From Nitrosomonas sp. (GTDB lineage: Bacteria; Pseudomonadota; Gammaproteobacteria; Burkholderiales; Nitrosomonadaceae): DNA of 64,000 nt. The number at the start of each line of letters is the position of its first letter. The stretch's first letter is position 1. The stretch spans positions 62,001 to 126,000 of the forward strand of contig JADJES010000023.1 in assembly GCA_016708955.1 (NCBI GenBank), read 5' to 3'. This document shows, in pieces, positions 1-9,165 of this stretch. The notes under the pieces were generated by a model. The model was given only the letters and a program-made list of their open reading frames with translations, did not search any database and was not told the origin of the DNA. A program made the position numbers and the translations under genes.

Positions 1-726
1 GACACTGGCTGTATCAAACGATACACCTAAGAAAGAGAAAGAATCAAAGGAATCTGTGCCTGAATAAACAAAATGCGGCGCGACTCCGGCATGGAGTAAG
101 TTATTATTGATGTCATAGAAGTCGAGCTTGGTGGAGTTAGCGGCTTCTACATCAGTAAATACCACACCAAATCCTTTCACGGTTGCTTGTGTCCCAGGTG
201 AACCTGGCACGTTAAAAAACACATCCATTTCATTGGTACCGACTAAGCCAAAAATTCGTTGTGCGCTAAAAGCTGCAAAATCATCGGCATTGTCGGGACT
301 ATGATTGCCAAAAAGCGGTGCAACTGGCCCAGGATTACCATCATTATCTGAATCGCTATCAGCGCTGACTTCGAAAGCGCCGGTTGTTGAGAACTCTACA
401 CCCCTTACACGGCCAGCCGGATCTCCTGCAACACCATTAAAAAAGTTTCCGGGAAACGGATTGGCTCCCCCCGATGAAAAACTATCCGGCACAGCATCCC
501 AATTAATTTCCCGCCTGCCTTCTCCAGGTAGACAAGCACCTGTACATGGTCCCAAGCCGTTATTGATACCCAGATCTAGACGAAATTGATCAACAGCAGA
601 TTGTATGGAAGCAGCATCTGCGCCCACAGCTGATCGAACTACTGTGCTGGCATACGATGTGTCAGTCATGATTCCATTGATACCGAAAACACTTGCTGCG
701 GCTGCAACTAAGATGTAATTTTTCAT
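1..726 (-). CDS. Exported protein of unknown function, C-terminus beyond window
   Basis: A reading frame with no stop runs from the ATG at 726 down to base 1 (242 codons), so only the N-terminal part is visible. The first ~25 residues (MKNYILVAAAASVFGING...) look like a signal peptide. The mature part has a CTGAC cysteine pair, an REINWDAVPD stretch and Gly/Asn/Asp-rich segments, typical of secreted beta-rich proteins of PEP-CTERM-carrying bacteria. A purine-rich GAGAGGAGCC lies just upstream as ribosome site. No function can be assigned. Whether it ends in a PEP-CTERM anchor cannot be seen because the window stops first. Confidence 0.75.
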   Translation of the reverse strand, partial: MKNYILVAAAASVFGINGIMTDTSYASTVVRSAVGADAASIQSAVDQFRLDLGINNGLGPCTGACLPGEGRREINWDAVPDSFSSGGANPFPGNFFNGVAGDPAGRVRGVEFSTTGAFEVSADSDSDNDGNPGPVAPLFGNHSPDNADDFAAFSAQRIFGLVGTNEMDVFFNVPGSPGTQATVKGFGVVFTDVEAANSTKLDFYDINNNLLHAGVAPHFVYSGTDSFDSFSFLGVSFDTASV

Positions 727-953
727 TTTAGGCTCCTCTCTAGAAGTAGTCAGGCTAATGAATTTCAGGGATAGAAATAAGATAGAAGGCAAGAAAAAAT
801 ATCTTACCTAGTTTTGGACTTTATCAGAGATTAGGAATGTGATCAATTCTCATTATTTTTGATAAAAAATAGGCGTGCTGCGATAAAACAGATAGTGCCT
901 AGTATGTAAAATACATAATGATAGCAGGTGGTTATAAAATATGAGCCGTGGTG

Positions 954-2444
954 TCACTGCCAGAATAATTTCGATCTTGCCAGCCGGCGCCAGACAGAAT
1001 TGGATAGATGCGCCTGCTGCGCGGTTTCTAATTCTAATGCGCCGCTGAGCCGGCCAAGCTCGAAGCTGTGTGTGGCGGATTTTTTAGGCAATGTGTGTAG
1101 TAATTGCACACCGGTGCGCATGTCGTTTTCACGTCCCAGCTCATCCTGTAATGCCGCTAAGGCCGTGATGAAATGGTTGGCGCGTTTGCCGTAGAGCGGC
1201 ACAAAAGCTTCTGCCGTATAACGCATCTTCTTGGCGGCGATGCGTGCCAAGTGACGTTCGGAAGAAGCCAATGTGGCAAAGCCGTGGCAACGTTTGCGTA
1301 ATTTTTGCCAGCGTTTTTCGAGAATCACTTCCGCCCATGCCTTGGCATCTTGCATTTCCAACCCGGATGGCGTAACCAGCAGGCTGCGGCCGATGTCGAG
1401 TACAAGCTGGGTGAAAGCTGGTTTGAGCAATAATGTTTGCGCCCGCTGACGCGCGTGCGAAGCAACATCACGCATCAGAGCCAGTGTTGTATCATGAATC
1501 GGCGCATTTTCCGGTGATTTCCTAAGTACCGCCAAGGTTTGAGATAAAGTCTCCTGTAAGAACACATCCCAGTCGCGCGCCGGATTGAGCGTGTGCAACG
1601 ATTCACGTAGCGGCTGATCCCAATCTGGGGATTTCTGATCCAACGATTTTGCCAGCAGCACGCCGGTACGCAGGCGGCGCAATGCGATGCGAAGCTGATG
1701 CAGATACTCAGTATCGTGCGTATTTTCAAGAAAGCCGGGCACATTACCAACCAATTGCACCAGCGCGGCTTGCATCGTCGCATTCCAAGCTTCACCGGCG
1801 GTTTGATGCTTGTGAATTGCCGCGTGCGTTGCCTTGATTGGCGCAGGAATCACAGCGCCGCTCAGGATATACCCGCGTTCCGCTTTGCTGCGCGGTTCGA
1901 TGTGGAGTGGCACCTGTTCTAGTAATTGTGTTGCACTATCGAACAAAAATTCCGGTGCGCCGGATTTTAGCTCAATTTCCACTTCGCAGATGTCCCGGCA
2001 CATTTCTCCTGCATAGATTTTTCCGATATCGAAAGCGACTTCGGCTTGCGCTACAGAATTGCCGATTTGCCAAGTGGTACGTTCAAATTCGGTCGTGAAC
2101 ACCGGCGCAATACGCTTTAGCTTAATTCCAGTTAGTAGCTCGACTGCTGCAGGTGGCAATACGGAAAAATCCGGATGGCTGCCGTCAGTAATCGCCATTT
2201 CCCATTCCGGGCGGCTCGACAATGCGCCGACGGATTGCGCTTCGGCTTTCAACGTTTGAATCCACTGATCATCCACCCGGCGCACGCGCAACGCGATGCC
2301 GCGCCGCATCAGATCAAACTTCGGGGTATCGAAATAAATGCTGAGCAGCAGGCGTATTTGGGGCGTGATTACGCGCAACAAGGGATGCCGCCGGATACGC
2401 GCAGTATGGCGCGGATGCAGAGCCAGTTTCAGTTCAATTTCCAT
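954..2444 (-). CDS. CYTH-CHAD domain protein (putative inorganic triphosphatase)
   Basis: 496 residues. The N-terminus MEIELKLALHP carries the ExExK signature of the CYTH superfamily (triphosphate tunnel metalloenzymes), covering about residues 1-200 with further charged strands (EVEIELKSG). Residues ~215-490 are His/Arg-rich and helical (HQLRIALRRLRTG, AAKKMRYTAEAF), as in CHAD domains, which bind polyphosphate. The known activity of this architecture is hydrolysis of inorganic tripolyphosphate (YgiF type). It is followed on the same strand side by a PPK2 polyphosphate kinase gene upstream of it at 2612-3430, supporting a polyphosphate role. Domain assignment is firm; the substrate is inferred from the family. 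Confidence 0.88.
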   Translation of the reverse strand: MEIELKLALHPRHTARIRRHPLLRVITPQIRLLLSIYFDTPKFDLMRRGIALRVRRVDDQWIQTLKAEAQSVGALSSRPEWEMAITDGSHPDFSVLPPAAVELLTGIKLKRIAPVFTTEFERTTWQIGNSVAQAEVAFDIGKIYAGEMCRDICEVEIELKSGAPEFLFDSATQLLEQVPLHIEPRSKAERGYILSGAVIPAPIKATHAAIHKHQTAGEAWNATMQAALVQLVGNVPGFLENTHDTEYLHQLRIALRRLRTGVLLAKSLDQKSPDWDQPLRESLHTLNPARDWDVFLQETLSQTLAVLRKSPENAPIHDTTLALMRDVASHARQRAQTLLLKPAFTQLVLDIGRSLLVTPSGLEMQDAKAWAEVILEKRWQKLRKRCHGFATLASSERHLARIAAKKMRYTAEAFVPLYGKRANHFITALAALQDELGRENDMRTGVQLLHTLPKKSATHSFELGRLSGALELETAQQAHLSNSVWRRLARSKLFWQ

Positions 2445-2611
2445 GAAAGCTTTCCTATTTGAACAATGCTACTGCGTGTGGCTGTGTTAGAGAAACGCTG
2501 AATAAGTTACACGCTCAGAGCTCGACAAGCTTACCATGGTCGTGATTTACACCTCGTTTTTCGCTCGGATCCTGTCAAGGACTTAATCAAAATTGGCGTA
2601 AAATTACTTTA

Positions 2612-3430
2612 CTACTCAATCTTTAACTTATCAAAGTTAATCCCTGCAGGAGCAGAAGGTATTTTTAACTTCATATCTTCCAATGCGTTAACGATACGAT
2701 CAGCGATGACCCAATTGCGATACCATTTGTGGTTGGACGGTACGATATACCAGGGTGCTCGATCGGTACTTGTGGCGGCCATCATGGCTTCGAACGCATT
2801 CAAATAGTTTTTCCACAATTTCCGTTCTTCGAGATCCGCTTCGTTAAACTTCCAACGCTTCTCCGGATTGTTGATGCGCTCCTCCAGCCGTTTTTTCTGC
2901 TCATCCTTCGAGATATGCAGGAAAAACTTGAGAATCACTGTTCCGCTCTCAGACAACAATTCCTCGAATTCTTTGATCTGATTAAACCGTTGTTTCACCA
3001 CTTTGTCCGATATTAATCCATGCACACGGGTAATCAGCACATCTTCATAGTGCGAGCGGTTGAAAATTCCGATCTGACCTTTGGCAGGTGCTTTCTGATG
3101 CACGCGCCACAAGAAATCATGATCGAGTTCTTCCGGCGACGGCGTCTTGAAGGACACTACTTTACAGCCTTGCGGATTCACACCGGTCATCACATGCTTG
3201 ATCGTGCCGTCCTTGCCGCTGGTATCCATTCCCTGCAACACGATCAGCAATGCGCGGTTGCCGTTGGCATAAAGGCGCTCCTGCAGTTCCTTCAGATTGT
3301 TGATCAATTTTTCTGTGACAGCTTTGCCTTTTTCTTTGCTTTTGTCGGTCTTCTTGTAGTCACCAGTGTCGTCAGCGTCGAAATGAGACAGGCTCAGCTT
3401 GCTCTCGGGTTTTACTTGGTAGTTTTTCAT
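2612..3430 (-). CDS. ppk2: Polyphosphate kinase 2 family protein
   Basis: 272 residues, the usual length of a one-domain PPK2. Walker A is GMDTSGKDGTI (about residues 66-76) and the lid/Walker B region reads FNRSHYEDVL (about 123-132), followed by a basic helix (KKRLEERINNPEKRWKF) and PWYIVPSNHKWYRN, all typical of PPK2. The enzyme transfers phosphate between polyphosphate and nucleotides in the cytoplasm; the direction and nucleotide preference (AMP, ADP or GDP) cannot be told from sequence by eye. It lies 167 bp upstream of the CYTH-CHAD gene on the same strand, so the two may be co-regulated. Confidence 0.93.
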   Translation of the reverse strand: MKNYQVKPESKLSLSHFDADDTGDYKKTDKSKEKGKAVTEKLINNLKELQERLYANGNRALLIVLQGMDTSGKDGTIKHVMTGVNPQGCKVVSFKTPSPEELDHDFLWRVHQKAPAKGQIGIFNRSHYEDVLITRVHGLISDKVVKQRFNQIKEFEELLSESGTVILKFFLHISKDEQKKRLEERINNPEKRWKFNEADLEERKLWKNYLNAFEAMMAATSTDRAPWYIVPSNHKWYRNWVIADRIVNALEDMKLKIPSAPAGINFDKLKIE

Positions 3431-3637
3431 TTTATTTTCATCTTTTATCGTGAATCTGGAGTCATTGATGGATGGGTTATAGGTATTTTTACCTTAAAAT
3501 TTGGCTACTGGTTCTAACCAATTGCCGGATTGTTTGATTCAAATATGGGTGGATTCAAGCACCAGCCGTAACAGTTAATGTTCAGTAGCGAATGAATTTG
3601 GCGAGTTTCATATTATGAAGGAGCGCATTGTAAACCG

Positions 3638-4609
3638 CTACGAGTGAACAGTTTCCGGGAAAACACCCATCCATGCAATGCCATCCTTGCCGATGGTGCC
3701 GCGGTACATGCCGATGGTGTTGAAACGCATGGCATAATTGCCGCGCTTATCCAGTAAAATCAAGCCGCCGTCACCGCCAATAGCGGCGATTTCTGCCAGT
3801 GTGATATCGGCCGCCTCGGCAATCGGAATATGCTGTAACCGAACTTGTGTAGCGGTGTTGAAAGCCGCTACCGTGCGGATGAACATTTCCCCGGTACCGG
3901 TTGCAGATACCGCAACGGAACGATTGTCCGCATAGGTTCCAGCGCCGATGATCGAAGAATCCCCCACGCGCCCGTAACGTTTGTTCGTGAGTCCGCCGGT
4001 CGATGTGCCGGCGGCGAGATTGCCGTAGCGGTCCAGCGCCACGGCACCGACGGTTCCATGTTTTTCATCCACGTCTGGCAGCGGTGTGCCGGGATCAGCA
4101 TCGTGGTCACGTAATACGCGTTCTTTAGCGATGGCTTTCTGCAACTGATCCCAGCGGTGCTGTGTGTAAAAATAGGAGGGATCGACGATTTCCAATTCCT
4201 GTTCGGCAGCAAATGTTTCGGCGCCTTGGCCAATCAACATCACATGTGCACTTTTCATCATTACGGCGTGGGCGGCGCGGATTGGATTGCGAATTGTTGT
4301 AACCCCGGCAACGGCACCCGCCATGCGCGTGGCGCCATCCATGATTGACGCTTCCAGTTCATTGCGGCCAGCATGGCTGAAAACGGCGCCTTTGCCCGCA
4401 TTGAACAAAGGTGAATCTTCCATCGCCACGATTGCCGCAATGACAGCATCCATGCTGCTGCCGCCTGCTGCAAGCACGGCATGGCCAGCAATCAACGATT
4501 GAGCAAGTGCGTGCCTATAAGCGTGTTCACGTTCTGCAGTCAGCTTGTTGCGTTTGATAGCCCCGGCACCACCGTGGATCACCAGCCGGATGGGCGAATT
4601 ATCTGTCAT
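3638..4609 (-). CDS. Isoaspartyl peptidase / L-asparaginase (Ntn hydrolase)
   Basis: 323 residues. The N-terminus (LVIHGGAGAI) and the autocleavage site KHGTVGAVALD near residue 180, where Thr becomes the N-terminal nucleophile, identify the plant-type asparaginase/isoaspartyl dipeptidase family. Also present are the GTSTGG and GDSSIIGAGTYAD stretches that line the active site. The enzyme is made as a precursor that splits into alpha and beta chains, and removes isoaspartyl residues from peptides or hydrolyses asparagine. No signal peptide. A cytosolic housekeeping role in turnover of damaged peptides is inferred. It stands alone, with ~200 bp to the ppk2 gene. Confidence 0.92.
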   Translation of the reverse strand: MTDNSPIRLVIHGGAGAIKRNKLTAEREHAYRHALAQSLIAGHAVLAAGGSSMDAVIAAIVAMEDSPLFNAGKGAVFSHAGRNELEASIMDGATRMAGAVAGVTTIRNPIRAAHAVMMKSAHVMLIGQGAETFAAEQELEIVDPSYFYTQHRWDQLQKAIAKERVLRDHDADPGTPLPDVDEKHGTVGAVALDRYGNLAAGTSTGGLTNKRYGRVGDSSIIGAGTYADNRSVAVSATGTGEMFIRTVAAFNTATQVRLQHIPIAEAADITLAEIAAIGGDGGLILLDKRGNYAMRFNTIGMYRGTIGKDGIAWMGVFPETVHS

Positions 4610-5182
4610 AGTTATGTAATTCCCGTTTGTAATGTCATGACCGGCAGAAAGAAAGGAGGTTCTGATTCAGTCCTTCGACAGGCTAAGGATGAACTTTATC
4701 AGAGCTCCCTAAAGAGGGATCTCTGAAGCCAGTATCGACTGGCCGTGGTAATGTCGCAATGTGCGGTACACTGTTCCCCCGAAAATGCTTTTGTTGTGGG
4801 AAAAGCAAATAGGATTATGATTGTAATCAGCCATGGCGCTTGTTTTTTCGATATTTCTATTCTTTCTTTGCTGATAAATAGTATGAATAATGAATCTGTA
4901 TTGGTACTTTTGTAAAAGTTTCTTTTCTCAATAAACATATAGCAGTTACACTGCGCAATGCGGTCTGATTATAATGAGAGCATCAGGCAGATGCCTTCGC
5001 GATTCAACTTCAATAAACTGCGCGGGGGCGGTAGCTGATAGAACCCAACCCTATACACGATAGGATGGAAAGTCTATAGGTCTTCCAAGACATCTGAGGC
5101 TTTTTTATCCGTACTGGGTTATAGCGGGAATTTCTGCATCTCCAATTTTGAAGCCCTGCAGCGTACAGGAGGTACGTGATCT
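4610..5182. other. Intergenic region with REP-like palindrome and a structured leader
   Basis: No convincing gene. Bases 4671-4692 read TCAGTCCTTCGACAGGCTAA, a short repeat widely scattered in bacterial genomes, followed at about 4699-4724 by an imperfect hairpin (AGAGCTCCCT / AGGGATCTCT). A 79-codon minus-strand frame (4699-4938) has one hydrophobic stretch but lacks family resemblance and overlaps the palindrome, so I do not call it. The last 140 bases hold the structured leader described separately. Confidence 0.5.
5042..5120 (+). ncRNA. Putative structured 5' leader, loosely GEMM-like (c-di-GMP riboswitch?)
   Basis: An outer stem AACCCA (5042-5047) pairs with TGGGTT (5115-5120). Inside are two hairpins, CCTAT-ACACG-ATAGG (5050-5064) and GTCT-TCCA-AGAC (5080-5091), joined by GGAAAGTC. 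The order ACC-hairpin-GG, GGAAAG, GGTCT...AGAC resembles the class I c-di-GMP (GEMM) motif, but conserved bases such as the GACGCAAAGCC core are only partly kept. It ends ~60 bases before the membrane protein at 5183. It could equally be an unrelated structured leader; a covariance search would decide. Confidence 0.3.
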
Positions 5183-6049
5183 ATGAAGTTCAGTCATAAA
5201 TTGCAGCAGATGGCGGTGTTTATCGAATTCCTCGCCGGTGCAGGATTAGCAATTTTCTTCCATTTAGTGTTGCACAATGAGATGGCATCCTACCTGATTT
5301 TTGGTGTCGGAGTGCTCCTGTCATTGGCCACTTATTTGCTTCGGGAAGACATAGAAAAGACCCGTACTGAATTGACCGATCTTTACCATCAAGTTCACGA
5401 AATAACCTACGCCATCAGCCGGCTTACCGATGCCGAATGTCAGGCCAAGGCTCAAGAGTTGTTGGCTAATACAATGCGCACCATTACCATGTTGCAAAAT
5501 GGTTTTATTCCGCTGGATGAAACCGAATTCTACCTGGATGGCGCAAAATCTAGTGATGCGGCCACTTTGCACATCAGGGCTGTCGATCCGATCACTTTTG
5601 GCTGGCTGGCTCGCGCCACACTGGTGAATTTCTACCAGAGCAACTTGCGAGCCCTGGAACGAAGGGTCAAAATTACACGGATTTTTGTCATTAACCGGGA
5701 AGAATTTGTAGAGCCGGAATTTCAGAAAATCATTTTGACCCAGTTGAAAGACGGGATCGATATCCGGATTGCCTTTCGCGATGAAATCCTGGGAGCCGAT
5801 GCCGTGAGCGATAGGAATACGAATATTCCATGGGACTTTGCGGTGTATGACGAACAAATCGCCACCGAAGTTTTTCCCCACGCCGGCAAATACTATGGTC
5901 GCAAAACCACTCAACCAGCGGAGGTGGAGAAATATCTGCACTACTACCAGTTAATTGAGCACAACGCCCATGCCGTGATCATTGAAGGGGATCGGGTAGC
6001 TCTGGCTAGCGATGTTACAGCGGCCATTATGTCTGATAAATCAATCTGA
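5183..6049 (+). CDS. Membrane-anchored protein of unknown function
   Basis: 288 residues. Two hydrophobic segments at about residues 10-28 and 36-54 form an N-terminal hairpin, followed by a short helix rich in charged residues and a soluble domain of ~220 residues that should face the cytoplasm. The soluble part alternates beta-like and helical stretches (KITRIFVINREEF, GIDIRIAFRDEIL, DFAVYDEQIATEV), vaguely like phospholipase D-like folds but without an HKD motif. GGAGG lies 8 bases before the ATG. It is followed after 7 bases by the carotenoid-type membrane protein, so they form an operon. I do not recognise the family. Confidence 0.75.
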   Translation: MKFSHKLQQMAVFIEFLAGAGLAIFFHLVLHNEMASYLIFGVGVLLSLATYLLREDIEKTRTELTDLYHQVHEITYAISRLTDAECQAKAQELLANTMRTITMLQNGFIPLDETEFYLDGAKSSDAATLHIRAVDPITFGWLARATLVNFYQSNLRALERRVKITRIFVINREEFVEPEFQKIILTQLKDGIDIRIAFRDEILGADAVSDRNTNIPWDFAVYDEQIATEVFPHAGKYYGRKTTQPAEVEKYLHYYQLIEHNAHAVIIEGDRVALASDVTAAIMSDKSI

Positions 6050-6056
6050 TCATTTC

Positions 6057-6980
6057 ATGCTAGAACTTCTCTACAGCCTTGCGTTTCGTCCTTATGTAAC
6101 CCTATTCCTGCTGGCTTTTCTGACTTTGAGCTGGCTTGAACAGGGAATGCTGCGCACTTTTATCTGGCTGGTTACGGGCTTCCTGGTTGCGCTTGCTGCC
6201 GAATGGGGAAGCATTAATCACGGCATACCGTTTGGCTATTATGCATACCATTACGAAGCGCTGGAAAATGACTTGATTGTCTTTGGTGTCCCTTTCTTTG
6301 ATTCACTTTCATTTGTTTTCCTCAGTTATGTGAGCTTCTCATTTGCGCAGTTCTTTCTGTCTCCGCACTGGCATCGCGGTTTCAACGTGCAACGCGTAAC
6401 GTCACGTGATCTTCGTAACAGCGGTGCTGTGCTGTTCGTTGGCGCATTCTTTATGATGGTGCTGGATTGGATCACCGATCCCGTTGCGCACTTGGGTAAG
6501 CACTGGTTTCTGGGCGATATTTACCATTATCCTGAGCCTGGCTGGCACTTTGACGTCACTTTGGCTAACTATGGCGGCTGGTTCATTGTCGGATGGGTAA
6601 TCATCTTCATCAATCAACGGGTGGATGTGGCGCTGGCCAAGCGCGAACAGTTTGGCGGCAAGCCGTTACAACTGCAGTATGTACCCGGCAAAGGACTATT
6701 CGCGCCATTGTTCTGGTTCGGTATTGTCATTTTTATGCTGGGAATGACAGCCTGGTTGGGCTGGAGTTACGATCTTGCGCAGGTGCCAGTTGCAGAACAC
6801 GAGGTTTTTGTAGCCGAGATACGTAAGCTGTTTATTGCCGGCGCTTTTATCATTGCACCGATTGCCGTGCTTGCCTGGGTGCACCTGACGCGACTTGACG
6901 GTCAGCCTTCACTCGAGCAACTGAGCGTGTGGTTGAAGGATTATCCCTGCGTCAAGCTGAAGGCGCGTTTGGATATTTAG
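6057..6980 (+). CDS. Carotenoid biosynthesis (CruF-like) integral membrane protein
   Basis: 307 residues from the ATG at 6057, chosen because it follows the previous stop by 7 bases; an earlier in-frame ATG at 6012 would overlap that gene. About seven membrane segments. The sequence carries EWGSINHGIPFGYYAY and DWITDPVAHLGKHW, typical of the carotenoid biosynthesis/CruF family (hydration of carotenoid ends in other organisms). No other carotenoid genes are in the window, so the true substrate is unknown. Pairing with the membrane-anchored protein at 5183 suggests a joint envelope role. Family assignment is reasonable, function is inference. Confidence 0.7.
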   Translation: MLELLYSLAFRPYVTLFLLAFLTLSWLEQGMLRTFIWLVTGFLVALAAEWGSINHGIPFGYYAYHYEALENDLIVFGVPFFDSLSFVFLSYVSFSFAQFFLSPHWHRGFNVQRVTSRDLRNSGAVLFVGAFFMMVLDWITDPVAHLGKHWFLGDIYHYPEPGWHFDVTLANYGGWFIVGWVIIFINQRVDVALAKREQFGGKPLQLQYVPGKGLFAPLFWFGIVIFMLGMTAWLGWSYDLAQVPVAEHEVFVAEIRKLFIAGAFIIAPIAVLAWVHLTRLDGQPSLEQLSVWLKDYPCVKLKARLDI

Positions 6981-7010
6981 CTCTGTTAACCGGGTAAAAT
7001 CTTGGGAGAA

Positions 7011-7037
7011 AAAACCCCGTTATTTAGACGGGGTTTT
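7011..7037. terminator. Rho-independent terminator (bidirectional)
   Basis: Perfect inverted repeat AAAACCCCGT (7011-7020) / ACGGGGTTTT (7028-7037) with a 7-base loop; A and T runs on both sides let it serve the plus-strand operon ending at 6980 and the minus-strand gene ending at 7063. Confidence 0.9.
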
Positions 7038-7062
7038 GTTTGAGGTGGAAATAATCAGATTA

Positions 7063-7640
7063 TTATACGTTTTGCTTTCTGCGTCGCGCAGTAAAGCCCA
7101 GCAAACCGAGTCCGGCAAGTAGCATGGCATAGGTTTCGGGTTCAGGAATGGGGGTTATGGTGAAATTGTCAGCATAGACAGAGCTGCCGCCGACGGCATC
7201 TATCGCGCCGAAAATCGCATACGAAATTCCAGGGGTGCTTAAACTCAAAGTCTCCATGCCTGTGAAAGAAGCTTCAATAAAAAATTCAGTGCGGCCGAGT
7301 GAAGTATCTGAAGAATCAAACACCTCTAGAAATAATAAATCCGAATCGCCACCGAAGTCGCCAAGATCGACTGAAACCGACACTGCGCCACCGCTGATGT
7401 CCGCTCTCAGAAAATTTTTCGGTGAACTTTCTTCAAGAAGAGCTAAGGTGCCATTCGGGGAATCTAGCGTAGAGAAACTAGGCGCAGTAAAGGTAACACC
7501 TGATTCCGTGTAGCTCGATACGCCGGACAGTGACAGTGCATCAAAATTAATCGTAATTGGGGCTGCATGGACCGAACTGGTTGCGAATGCAAAAGGCGCA
7601 AACAGTGCAATACTATAAATAATTAAGGTATTTTTTTCAT
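7063..7640 (-). CDS. PEP-CTERM sorting domain protein (frameshift at start codon region)
   Basis: The C-terminus PEPETYAMLLAGLGLLGFT followed by ARRRK is a complete PEP-CTERM signal: PEP motif, membrane segment, basic tail, cut by exosortase. The body is a beta-rich secreted domain. The likely start is the ATG at 7640-7638 followed by seven A residues; reading MKKNTLIIYSIALF... needs one more A, so the frame is broken in that homopolymer. Without the extra base the only in-frame start is far upstream at 7728, giving an unlikely leader. This looks like a sequencing error. The protein should be exported and anchored or released at the surface; no exosortase is in the window. Confidence 0.85.
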
Positions 7641-7977
7641 AATTTTTAATCCTTTCGAGGCTGTTAATAAAGTTACAAAATGGCGATGTAATAACTTTCA
7701 GATAATTCTGCTTATGTAAATCAAGCACAAGTGCAGTTTATCATACAAAGCTTTTTTTAAAATAGACTTAAAAACTCCCCATTGCAATGAGCGATTGCTC
7801 CTCTCTTTCTAGTACATCTATACTATGTTTTTGCCATCAAACAGGATACTTGTCCTATAAGACTCCAGACGAGAAGTAATTTTAGATCATATTTTTTTTA
7901 GTTTGCAAACGATATTTACGGCATCAAACTGGATTGTATTTTTGAGGGTGTTGATACTGAAAATATCAATGGATATC

Positions 7978-9165
7978 CTATCGAGCCGGACCGGATTCCT
8001 TATTTGCTAACTTGAGTACTTCTGCCGCTGTCAATTGTCCCTCCATGTCGCCTTCCCAAGTCGCGTTGAAAGGCAGGATGTTTTGCACGCGCGTGGCGCG
8101 GTCAAGATAGGTTTGTAATGTCATATCCGGTTGCGTGACTGGCGTGGCTACAGCGCGTGGATTGCGGATGACTTCATCGAGCAGAGCCTGGTTGATCTTG
8201 GCTTGGGCACGCGCTTCGCGTTTTGCCTTAGGTGTGGTGCGCACGGTGCTTAGCGATTTCTTGAGTAATTGGGCGTGATTGCGCTTGTCGTCTTCCAAGA
8301 TAGGATAGGTTTGCAGATACAATTTATGGTCACGCCATCCGAGCAGGCGGGGTTGATTCACTACGCGAACGGACGTGCCGACCGGCACACTGTGATATAT
8401 GCCTACGATATCTTCCGGATACATGCGCAGACAGCCGTGACTGCCGCGCAGACCGACACTCGGCGGTTTGTCGGTGCCGTGAATGGCATAGCTCGGCCAC
8501 GCGAGTCTCAACACATGCGTACCCATCGGGTTATCCGGTCCGGGTGGAACGATGGCAGGCAACGGATCGCCGTTTTTTGCATGTTCTTTACGGATGGAAG
8601 GCGTCGGTATCCAAGCGGGGTTTTCTTTTTTGGATACAACTTGGGTTATGCCTTCCGGGGTTTTCCACTCCACGCGTCCGATGCCGAGCGGATGCGTGAT
8701 GACTCTCTGCGGTTCCCCGGCCTTGGCTTTGGGAAAATAAAACAAGCGCATGGCAGCGAGATTGATCACAATGCCTTGACGCGGTGCATCCGGCAGCACG
8801 AACTGAGTGGGAATCACGATGGGAGTGCCTGCTTTGGGCAACCAGGGATCAACATTCGGGTTGGCGCTGACGATTTCCTCGTAACCCAGGTTGAAGCGCC
8901 GGGCGATATCGGAAAGCGTGTCATCTTTATTGACGGTGATCACCTGAAGCGTGCCGACCACATCATCGCGAGCGGGATCAAAGTTGAACTCATGACTGGC
9001 CACCGGAATGGGCAACGATTTAATCGCCGGAGTGGCTAGAACCGATGGTTGAGTCAGAAACGATTGACAGCCACTCAGAAGGAAAATGCCAGCGAAAAAG
9101 GTGCATGCAATGCCATCACGGAGTAACGATAAAGGTTTTTTATTCATAGTAATCAACAGGATCAA
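7978..9165 (-). CDS. LysM-containing L,D-transpeptidase (YkuD), lipoprotein
   Basis: 395 residues; an internal ATG at 9147 (MNKKPLSLL) is an equally good start. A lipobox LLSGC near residue 33 predicts a lipoprotein. A LysM domain (NKDDTLSDIARRFNLGYEEI) spans about residues 75-120 and a YkuD catalytic domain follows, with the signature AIHGT...SHGCLRM (about 230-250) whose Cys is the nucleophile. Such enzymes form 3-3 peptidoglycan cross-links or attach proteins to peptidoglycan in the periplasm, like ErfK/YbiS. A C-terminal extension of ~100 residues is rich in basic helices. It stands alone between two AT-rich gaps. Confidence 0.92.
   Translation of the reverse strand: MILLITMNKKPLSLLRDGIACTFFAGIFLLSGCQSFLTQPSVLATPAIKSLPIPVASHEFNFDPARDDVVGTLQVITVNKDDTLSDIARRFNLGYEEIVSANPNVDPWLPKAGTPIVIPTQFVLPDAPRQGIVINLAAMRLFYFPKAKAGEPQRVITHPLGIGRVEWKTPEGITQVVSKKENPAWIPTPSIRKEHAKNGDPLPAIVPPGPDNPMGTHVLRLAWPSYAIHGTDKPPSVGLRGSHGCLRMYPEDIVGIYHSVPVGTSVRVVNQPRLLGWRDHKLYLQTYPILEDDKRNHAQLLKKSLSTVRTTPKAKREARAQAKINQALLDEVIRNPRAVATPVTQPDMTLQTYLDRATRVQNILPFNATWEGDMEGQLTAAEVLKLANKESGPAR

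Noticed and set aside
840..872. Possible Fur box before the gene at 726 (AATAATGAGAATTGATCAC on the minus strand)
   Set aside because: Only about two thirds of the 19-base consensus match, and the region is AT-rich, so chance is likely.
4699..4938. 79-codon minus-strand frame with a hydrophobic stretch
   Set aside because: Overlaps a palindromic repeat, no recognisable family and no ribosome site; not supported as a gene.
5321..5941. 206-codon minus-strand frame
   Set aside because: Fully opposite the membrane-anchored protein at 5183, which has a good ribosome site and hydrophobic pattern.
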